64,000 nt of DNA from Holothuria scabra (taxonomy: Eukaryota > Echinodermata > Holothuroidea > Aspidochirotida > Holothuriidae), in assembly GCA_037179385.1 (NCBI GenBank), contig CM074185.1, positions 51,835,000 through 51,898,999 of the forward strand. The letters run 5' to 3'. This document shows, piece by piece, positions 55,291 through 64,000 of this stretch. Position 1 is the first letter of the stretch. Every line of letters starts with the position of its first letter. Made by a program: the position numbers and the translations under genes. The notes under the pieces were generated by a model. That model was not told the DNA's origin. It did no database searches and was given only the letters and a program-made list of their open reading frames with translations.

Positions 55291-55869
55291 CCAGTGTTAA
55301 TCATACCCAGATATTGCCAGGAGGAACGAGAGGCAAGGCATTAGGATCAGCAGGGGACGGTACGGTATGTACTTTACGTTTGGCACATAAAACTACATTT
55401 CCATGATTTGTTTTCCTGCCTGGAAAAGGGCAAATCGATATTTGAAATCTTCTCAAAGTCATGGCTGGGTTTCCTTCTTAAATTCGAGCTGAGATTTAAA
55501 ATATAATTTCGTCCTTTCTTCCAAAATCCCGTATAACAATAAAAAGGAAGGGTCTATCCAGTGTTGTTTTATTACGAAAAGTGCAGCAGTTTTGCTTGAA
55601 ATTGACTTGCCTGTATGCATGATTGGTCCTTATTCCCTTGTAATTGAAATACACTTACAGACCACCGGCTTCTTCCGTCATTTGCGTAACCTGCGGTAGC
55701 TGAAAACGGGCGTCGTTTGTGGTCTTCTGTGTGCTCATTACATCTTATAACTAGAAGAATACAAACACCGAATGAATATATCATCCTAAATTGCAGTAAT
55801 ACGACAGGTTAAAAGTAAAGGTGTGTCCAGTAACCACAGGCGTTCGTACTCGTAGTGTTATAGAACAGT

Positions 55870-56080
55870 TATTAGTGTAGCCTACATACTTTTACAAACC
55901 TAGCCTAGGCCTAGGCTATAGCAATTAGCATAGCTAACCTATACTATAGCCTATAGTGTGTAGTAACTCCATGGTACTGGTAGCCTATAGCCCACCCAAT
56001 CTACAGTACTGTAGAAGGCCGACTGTGGTGTAACCTAATCTAATTCTAAGGCTAAGCTTAGGCCGGCCTAGGCTAGGCGT
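55870..56080. repeat. TAGGCCTA/CTATAG-rich stretch
   Basis: AGCCTAGGCCTAGGCTATAG at 55900-55919, repeated GCCTATAG, and AGGCCGGCCTAGGCTAGGCG at 56061-56080. Low-complexity palindromic vocabulary common in echinoderm DNA, from memory. Confidence 0.5.
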
Positions 56081-56084
56081 ACTT

Positions 56085-56865
56085 GAACGCATCAAATGCC
56101 TGATTTTTCCGATTGGGTGGATGTTATCTCTGGTGTCCCCCAAGGTACAGTCTTGGGTCCCCTGTTGTTTTTAGTTTACAGTAATGACCTACCCAATAAG
56201 TAATATCTCTTTGGAAGTAGGCTAAGACTTTTTGCTGAAGACTGTGTAATCAGACAGATAAAGAATAATCTTGACCAGAATCAACTTAAAAAGGATCTAA
56301 ACACCCTCTCTGAGTGGCAAAATAAATGGCAAATGCACTTTAATACCAAAAAGTGCTTTTCTATGAGGATTACTCACTCAAGGAATCCCAAGTCTTTTAA
56401 TTATACTCTAGATAACGATACCCTGTAGTCTACCGAATGCCACACTTATCTGGGAGTTGACATCTCTAATACCCTAACCAGGAATAGACATATTGATGGT
56501 ATCACTTCGTCAGCAAATAGGTCTTTGGCTTTTATTAAAAAAAATTTATACTCCTGCCCCAGGAGTGTTAAAGGTAATGCATATCTCACACTTGTAAGGC
56601 CTTTATTGGGGTATTCATCTTCTGTTTGGGATCCCTCCATCATTTCTGTATCCAATAAGGTTGAGCAAATCCAACGTAGGGCTGCTAGGTTTCTTTATAA
56701 TGACTATCCCCCCCCCCCCCCCATAGTTGTGTGACTTAAATGTTAAATGACCTAGGGTGGGATAGTCACAAAAACAGGCGTACTGCCAGCAGGCTAGCAA
56801 TTCTTCACAAAGCCAGATTGGGCCTCACCATTCTAATACAGTACTGGCTCCCTATCTGTCACGCT
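56085..56865 (+). pseudogene. Jockey/CR1-like LINE RT relic, 5' segment
   Basis: Plus-strand frame reads [30 protein letters not shown] (palm YADD changed to FAED), LSEWQNKWQMHFNTKKC, YLGVDIS, AYLTLVRPLLGYSSSVWDPS and VEQIQRRAARFLYNDYP. Two in-frame stops (after LPNK and after DNDTL) and an expanded C15 run (56708-56722) show decay. The frame resumes LGWDSHKNRRTASRLAILHK and stops matching at about 56865, where a foreign segment starts. Confidence 0.85.
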
Positions 56866-58015
56866 TTCAACTCACCAACGCTAGTTTGACAATGGTTGAC
56901 CAATGGCAGTTGATCAACTACTTTTTTCATTGTTAATTTCAATAGGACCATGGTAACATGTCAATCATGTCTGCCGAGTCTGGCCCCTAATCCTCAACTA
57001 GTTGATTCATTCATCAGTGTGTCTAGTCTCCTTTGTGTCCAGCAGAGGAAGTCCTATTGTATCGTAAAAGGATTTTAACTTAAAAAGTCAAGTTTATTTG
57101 AGAAAGAAAGGTGTGTGGATAAGTGAAGACAGAACAATAAACTACCTGCCATACGATCGATAAAGTAGTAGCAAGTAGCATATTCCTACATATACTGTAT
57201 GTACGATACTGGGCAAGTCTGCTTGAGCTTACTGTCAGTGCCATAGGTGATCATGGTTGAAAAAAAAAATTGGTAACCTCCTCACTGGAAAATTATGATC
57301 TTGCAGGGAGTTTCTTCAGTGTGAAAGAGGAAATAAATCAGCCATAGAGATATGGAACTTTTTCCAAACATGAAGACTCATAGATTTTCTAGTTGAAAAT
57401 ATGACAGGTCGCCTACTTAAGGTCGCCCTTGCCGTTATTGTTTTTTTCCAGTTTGCATATTATTGGTGGTAATGATCACCTGATGAGCAGAATTTTACCA
57501 ATGCCGATTATTTACCGACAATGCCATAATCGGCCCTATGCCAATTACTTAACAGGTGATCGGTCGAACACTACTGTAGATTGAATGTAATTTTGCGGTG
57601 AGGGACTTTCTATTCCTAAAAGTTGTGCAGTAGTGTACTGTGCACATTCCTGACTGCTTGTTGTTTCTGTACGGACAGCAGTCACTCATGAAACAATGTT
57701 CTGCACTCAACTGTACACCACAGTACACTGTACAACTAGATACTGTTTTCAATGAAGGAATGATAATCCCCTCGCTATTGATCGGCCAGCCTCCCTATCG
57801 AAATTTCCCAGTGTTTTGTGCCTCATTGTTGTACGTGAAAAGAGTGTAACGTTGACTAACAATGGGCGGAACTTCAAAGGAAATATCAGGAAGGAGGAGG
57901 GGTCGTTGATTCGAGTTGACTCGGAGTTTAGACTGAAAAGATTCTACTAGTTGATCAACCACCGTCAAGTTGAAAGTTAACTTGGGGTGTGACAAATACG
58001 GCGCCGGTACTGTAG
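56866..58015. mobile_element. ~1.15-kb insertion splitting the LINE
   Basis: LINE homology stops at about 56865 and resumes at about 58020. Ends show weak inverted similarity: TTTCAACT...GTTGATCAACTA near the left, and the complement TAGTTGATCAAC...AGTTGAAAG near the right (57950-57980). TSD not resolved. Confidence 0.55.
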
Positions 58016-58019
58016 CTTT

Positions 58020-58175
58020 ACAAATATACCAACCAATAAGGACTGCTACAAATACAGTTATTTTCCTCGGACCGTCAGAGACTGGAACCTGCTCCCCCAG
58101 AACATTACAGATCTCGAGGACCCCAAGCAGTTCAAGAGCGCAGCCTTGAAGATCCTCAGACGGGACGACTAACTA
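58020..58175 (+). pseudogene. LINE RT relic, 3' segment
   Basis: Reads CYKYSYFPRTVRDWNLLPQN and FKSAALKILRRDD followed by a stop at about 58170. This is the C-terminal FPRTxRDWNxLP signature of the same LINE class, displaced by the insertion. Confidence 0.8.
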
Positions 58176-58830
58176 CATGCGCACACTCAACCCTGCACGT
58201 TTGACTCCACCAGGAGTGTTGGGCAGTACTCTTCCAGATCCAGATCCTGTGCAGTTATTTAGGACAGATTTCACACTTTTACAAAAGTCCCGAGAACATC
58301 ATTATGGTAGGCTAGCATAATATTAATATTGAAAGAGATTAGGCATTAACAGTTAGGCCTATGTTGATAGTGTTGCCACACTTAAAATACAACTACGCAT
58401 TAAATATCAAACTTCAAGAATTTGACTGATTCACATTGTTAAGTTCCCTTTTCTAAGCAACAATACAAAATTTCACTTAAATCCAATCAGTACTTTTTGG
58501 GTGCACCCGTTAAATGTCCCAACATAAAAGGGAACTCAGATGAACACCGATTAAATTTCCCACATCTCGAAGGGTCAATGGTAAACTACTGGGAAATACC
58601 GGGACTTCACCGTTGAAAACTTACAGTAGTGTGCAAGGTCGTCACAGTGAAACTCCGGCAAAATGCAGATTAATTAAAGTCATCTCTTGTTTGCGGTCAC
58701 ACACACACGTTTTTCGCCTGTGGACTGGAAATTGATTTTATGTGTCATACACAGCTTTCACATGGGTCGTTTGTATTTTGATATTTTCATTTAATGCTGG
58801 TCAAATGAATATCTGAATGTGGCTTCATTT

Positions 58831-61280
58831 GGGCAGTTCCAAGCAAAAGTGGACATGGGTTACAAAATTTTAAATTCATCTAGTCATAACAAATATGGTA
58901 TCAAATTGAAGCTAAGAGTTTGAATTTTCAGGATTTGCTTGAAAAAAAAATATTTTGGTCAATTTTGTCCACTGAAATTAACATTCATAATTAGTAATTA
59001 TAATAATTAGAAAAAACATGCAAAACACCACACAAAAAGGTGTGTTATTTACATGAATAATCACCATGAAAGTTATGAAACTTAATTGTCATGTAATGTT
59101 ACAACCTCAGAGAGTAACCAAATGGCCATATTTTGCAGGTTATGTAATTCATTGTATTCTACTTTTGTCAATTAAATTTACCAAATTTATGTCACAGTAC
59201 AGTATAACAGCAAATATTGATATTCTTTCAGATATTCCTTCAAAAAGCAATTAATTGCAGAAATCTTTTGTTTTCAAATCCAGACCATCAATACTCTCCA
59301 AATTAATGTTCACTTTCAAGTTCATCTACTCCCCTTAATTAATTATCACTCATTAAAATCTGTCACGGTATAACGTTATACCGTGAAATTCCTGTTATAC
59401 TGTGACATCCCATTGACTTTGCATTGCCTTCAATATAGCTTTGGATCCAACAGCATACTAGATAAATGATTGCAAGTTTTCCCTTAGCTGTCTGTAAATA
59501 GGCCTTTGCTAAGTTTTATCAGCTAGAAGAACAATTCAATAGGTTTACCACTAACATAAAATGTAATACAATGCAATAACCTGCCAACTTTTAGCCATTC
59601 TCATTTACAAACTGACAAACTTAATGATAATGGATGCACACATCATCAGCAAATTGGTATGGGCTGGAGTCAACACAGCAAATGGTTGCCTGGCTAGCAG
59701 AAAACTCTTCACTTTTCAACTGTTGTTTTTGTATGGAACATATACAGCACAGTACATGAAGTACAGTAGGCATGCCTAAAGGTATACAGTCTGCCATACT
59801 GTATGCTACAGTGCTGTGTACATCAGCGGACATAAACCTAGCTTGCAACAAAAGCCTTAAGCATTTAGTCTGTTCCAGTGCTAAAAGTAGGACAATATTC
59901 TGAGCAGAAGGAAGATTTAAAGGAAAATATTGCATTTAAAATGCTCCATCATAGCATTAGAACTAATTAGCTCTCATCATTTTCAAATCATTCAGTCTCA
60001 ACTATAAAACCTAGCATAGCTTCATCTGCTCAAAATATTATGCACAAGTAGAGTTGTGGAAGTTGCATGTTTTGAAATGTTGAAACTTTGGGTGAACAAA
60101 TTATTCTTGAGCAACAAACAACTGAATTTCTATCTGAGGGAAACTTATTTCTTGAAAAGAAGGCTACCAATACTGCCTTATTTGTAATTATTTATCACTC
60201 TCTGCCATTAAATATTGGTTTTAAGAGGATGAAATTTCCTTGTAAGACAAATGCAATATTTCCCTTTAAACTTCAAACCCCCTGCTAGACCTGTGGAAAC
60301 TAAATGTACAGTATAATGTTTTCAGAGAGTATTCTTCACTGATTTGACCACCAAGAGCCAGTCCAGGCTAAACGCTTGACTTCAGTTGACCCAAGTGGAA
60401 GTGGCTTATATTATCAACAGATTTCCCTGTAATTAGCAAAATATCCTCATTTTAGGCTTCACATTTACAAGGATTTGCAAGGATTATCTCAATATTTATA
60501 GCCCATGCATTGTAATTACATACTTTTCTATGATATCACTGTGTTGGAATACAGCATGTGGGTGATCATTGGGCGTTGATAATTTCAGTAGCCGTGAACA
60601 CCATGTGACCTTCTCAAGAATGGATACTAATTTTTAACATTTCATGTCACGGTATAACACTATGCATATTTTATTTATGTCATAAAATTATGGATGCTAT
60701 CAGATTTTGAAAAACAAATTATGCTAAATATTCATTATAGGTATCACTAAAACAATGTGGGAAACTTTGGGGCATCAAGGCCAGTGGTACATGAAATTGT
60801 TCAATCATTCCCATATGGGCTATGATTTTGCATTGACTTTGTGTGGGAAATTCATTTGTCCCAGTATAACAGTCACGGTATAACAGTGCCTTCGTTAAGT
60901 CTTCAGTGCATTACTAATTAGTTGATGAATCAATGATCAAATGTGTACTTTCATAATGTGGCTGGGGTACTACAGAATATGGGCAGCAACCTTATAACAT
61001 GGTAACTGTTTTAACTTCACAAAGTTTTGGTTTGGGTATACATGTTTAGGTGAAAAAGTCATGTCCATTTTAGGTCACGGAAAAATGGCAGCGATTAATT
61101 GACCATGTTTCTTAATTACATAACATGTTGAAAAAAAATTGCACATTTTAAGAGAGACCATGGTACCAGTTAAATTGTAGTGTAATTTTTTCAGTGATTT
61201 ATTATAAAGTTCATGAGATACAGCCAGTTGAATCTTGAAAAAGTCTTCTGAATGTCACGGTATAACGATTGGAACTGCCC
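58831..61280. mobile_element. 2450-bp TIR element with internal GTCACGGTATAAC motifs
   Basis: Terminal inverted repeats GGGCAGTTCCAA (58831-58842) and its complement (61269-61280), with ATTT on both outer sides (58827-58830, 61281-61284) as a probable 4-bp TSD. Inside, GTCACGGTATAAC occurs at 59362, 60646, 60872 and 61254, and inverted at about 59374, with degenerate copies near 59393 and 60858. No transposase is visible; small frames at 59621-59935 and 60088-60288 have no signature. Confidence 0.7.
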
Positions 61281-61284
61281 ATTT

Positions 61285-63050
61285 GCTAAGCAGTGTAGTG
61301 CGGTGTAGCCCATTCAGTATAGTCTATGGTGTACAGATGCGTGAATTGCTGTCTCATGAAAGGCATTTTGTCACCTGACTCCACACCGGACACAGCTGAC
61401 CGGTGGAGTAGGAAGGAGGAGGGACTTGTTGCAACTTCAAAGTGCAGTGACAGTCAGTGGCATATGCAGGATTTCTCTGAAGGGGGCCATGCAGTATGTT
61501 GAGTGATGGCTGGCCTGGGTGAAGGGTCTATTACTTGAGGCAGGCTTCCTCAAATAGGGATAGGCATGCCACTTGTGGCACGCAACATGGTTTGGAGTAG
61601 TGCAAAACATAACTGGTAGAATATTGAAAAATTTAACTTTTTCATCCCTTTTTTTACATGAATTGTAACATGTATTTTAAATAAATCTAATACTTCCCAC
61701 AGACTGATGTCACATACCAACAAGAATATACAGTAATAACGTTCTATTTGTTCTCACAAGACGGTAAAATCACTGTCACTCTTTACATTCATTAGAGTCA
61801 GGGCTTTCTCGATGCACCGTTACCGGTGAATCTACAAAAGATTTAAAGTTTGTGAAAAAATTTTGGCCTTGAAAATTGAACCCAAATTTTGCACCATTTT
61901 GCATGGAAGCCCCTTCTGAAACCCTTCCCCAAGGATGATGATCACTGGGCACATTACATCCGTAACATGTAGCAATGTGGTGCTTCAGAAAATTTAATTT
62001 AGGAAGCCTGGTCTACTGTAAGGGGAGGGAGCACAATGGGTGAATGATTTTCAACTGTGACAGGAACAGTGCTAAAAGTTGAATTGTGGTGGTTCATGGG
62101 GATAAGACTGAAAATTTTGTGTCTAAACATACAATCTAATGACATTTATGATACCTTTGGAAGTAAAATTTGTTTTCAAATTTGCATAATTTCAGGAGAA
62201 AATATAAAAGAACATAGATAGGCATAGGCGAACGGCAGCATTTCAGATTGCTGTTTTTTCATGGACACAAAACCTCATTTTGCTATGAAAACAATCTAAG
62301 CGGCGTGCCCCAATTGTTGGCGCGGAGCGTGGAGAAAATTTCGAGAAATCATACCCCTCAGGTGGCAAGAAATATCATTTTCTAGACTTGGAAAGATAAT
62401 CTCATGTTTAGCTTTTGTTTGCAATAACAAAAAAATCACCAACATGCTAAGTGATCAGAATACAGTATTACCACATAAACTTATAATGTACCACTCTTAT
62501 GAGCAACTGTTAAACAATGGAACTGAAAATATTCTAATGCTTCTCTGTTGTGAATCTTTGCTAATTCAGGATCCACTGAATTGATGAAATTGTTTATCAC
62601 TTCCGACTCCCGACTGTCAATGGTTTTTCCTCTATCATCTCTTGCATGATAATTGACAAACTATTGCTCACCACACCTGAACCCTCTGCTTCCATGACCA
62701 GTCACGTACGTCTATGCCGGCTGGGGAAGAAGTCTAAGGAATGGGCTCTTCCCTTTTGAGAATTCTTATAAAAGTAGATGTCTTCAGAGGCTGTCGGTAC
62801 CACTGGGGTGTTGAAGAATTTTTTTTTAAGCAAAATTTGGAATGTGACAAAATTTAAGGAATTATAAAAAAAATGACATCACTGAGGAGCCTTGCATAGA
62901 CAATCCTTCCCCTTTGAAAATTTTTGAAAACTTGGGTGTCCTTACATACAATCTGGTGCCACATACAGTATGCTACCTTTGAAGTCAAATCTGTGTTAGT
63001 AAAGTAGAGCTACAAATTTTTGGGTTACAGCAGATATATGTTCCTGCAGA
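61285..63050. other. Intergenic, no gene recognised
   Basis: One tag CAGTGGCATATGCAGGATTT at 61456-61475 and a GCGGCGTGCCCCAATTGTTG/GCGCGGAGCG segment at 62300-62332 of the family seen at 30140, 44398 and 50519. Confidence 0.45.
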
Positions 63051-63052
63051 TT

Positions 63053-64000
63053 GCTATGTAGCTTTTGGATACTGGCTACTACTATACCTTATTCTATGTA
63101 GCTTTGGATACTGGCTGCTACTATACCTTATTCTATGTAGCTTTGGATACTGGCTACTACTATACCTTATTCTATGTAACTTTGGATACTGGCTGCTACT
63201 ATACCTTATTCTATGTAGCTTTGGATACTGGCTACTACTATACCTTATTCTATGTAGCTTTGGATACTGGCTGCTACTATACCTTATTCTATGTAGCTTT
63301 GGATACTGGCTGCTACTATACCTTATTCTATGTAGCTTCGGATACTGGCTGCTACGATACCTTATTCTATGTAGCTTTGGATACTGGCTACTACTATACC
63401 TTATTCTATGTAACTTTGGATACTGGCTGCTACTATACCTTATTCTATGTAGCTTTGGATACTGGCTACTACTATACCTTATTCTATGTAGCTTTGGATA
63501 CTGGCTACTATTATACCTTATTCTATGTAGCTTTGGATACTGGCTACCTCTGTACCTTATTCTATGTAGCTTTGGATACTGGCTACTATTATACCTTATT
63601 CTATGTAGCTTTGGATACTGGCTACCTCTGTACCTTATTCTATGTAGCTTTGGATACTGGCTACTACTATACCTTATTCTATGTAGCTTTGGATACTGGC
63701 TACTACTATACCTTATTCTATGTAGCTTTGGATACTGGCTACTATTATACCTTATTCTATGTAGCTTTGGATACTGGCTACCTCTGTACCTTATTCTATG
63801 TAGCTTTGGATACTGGCTACTACTATACCTTATTTTTTGTAGCTTTGGATACTGGCTACTACTATACCTTATTCTATGTAGCTTTGGATACTGGCTGCTA
63901 CTATACCTTATTCTATGTAGCTTTGGATACTGGCTACTACTATACCTTATTCTATGTAGCTTTGGATACTGGCTACTACTATACCTTATTCTTTGTAGCT
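63053..64000 (+). repeat. 39-bp minisatellite, ~24 copies, continues past the window
   Basis: Unit CTATGTAGCTTTGGATACTGG followed by a variable CTACTACTATACC block and TTATT. Variants of the block: CTGCTACTATACC, CTACTATTATACC, CTACCTCTGTACC. Because 39 is a multiple of three and the unit lacks stops in several frames on both strands, long open frames exist but are not evidence of coding. Confidence 0.95.

Noticed and set aside
63053..64000. CRISPR-like array
   Set aside because: Units are contiguous 39-bp repeats without unique spacers, and the genome is eukaryotic.

Overview
The window is animal genomic DNA. Its coding signal is split by GT-AG introns, and most of the rest is nested repeats. 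A tRNA-Glu-derived SINE family, Penelope-like elements (PLEs), a DIRS-type retrotransposon, CR1/L2- and Jockey-like LINE remnants, foldback and TIR DNA elements, many G/C homopolymer runs and a stretch rich in TAGGCCTA together suggest a marine invertebrate deuterostome. An echinoderm is my best guess; it is inferred from style, not from a marker gene.

The only host gene I can support is a secreted S1 (chymotrypsin-fold) serine protease on the + strand. Three consecutive exons are visible: His exon 4957-5050, Asp exon 10466-10642, and Ser exon plus acidic C-terminus 15656-16158. Splice sites and phases agree (0, 1, 1). The exons for the signal peptide, prodomain and activation site were not found and probably lie upstream of the window. 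The specificity pocket reads Gly189/Asp226 instead of the trypsin Asp189/Gly226. Intron 1 carries a 3.6-kb foldback element (5440-9013) and a SINE with an 18-bp target-site duplication. Intron 2 carries two rearranged PLE copies, hammerhead-ribozyme-like motifs and (AT)n tracts.

Upstream, 1096-3812 is a 2.7-kb DNA element with 190-bp TIRs and a perfect 8-bp target-site duplication. Downstream, 16.2-19.1 kb looks empty. A second SINE (13-bp TSD) lies at 19912-20170.

From 21.6 to 40.8 kb there is a nested structure. A small palindromic element was entered at a TTAA by a MITE-like unit. That unit is now a ~356-bp tandem array (15 MITE units, two linkers without one). The array was then split by a 13.7-kb element (26287-39990) with ~610-bp TIRs made of ~106-bp hairpin-rich subrepeats and a 7-bp TSD. 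The interior of the 13.7-kb element has no recognisable gene, but it holds several dispersed repeat families, including GCGCGC palindromes, CAGTGGCG plus poly-G/polypurine units, a CGTACGG cluster and a TCCGTCCCACC cluster.

From 40.8 to 64 kb there are more repeat families: a 61-nt near-perfect hairpin, a solo diverged copy of the TTAA MITE, a LINE 3' end (50.8-51.25 kb), a PLE endonuclease relic (51.6-52.15 kb), a frameshifted DIRS pol (52.12-54.32 kb), a 280-bp polypyrimidine tract, a LINE RT relic split by a 1.1-kb insertion (56.1-58.2 kb), a 2450-bp TIR element with repeated GTCACGGTATAAC motifs (58831-61280), and a 39-bp minisatellite running off the end (63053-64000).
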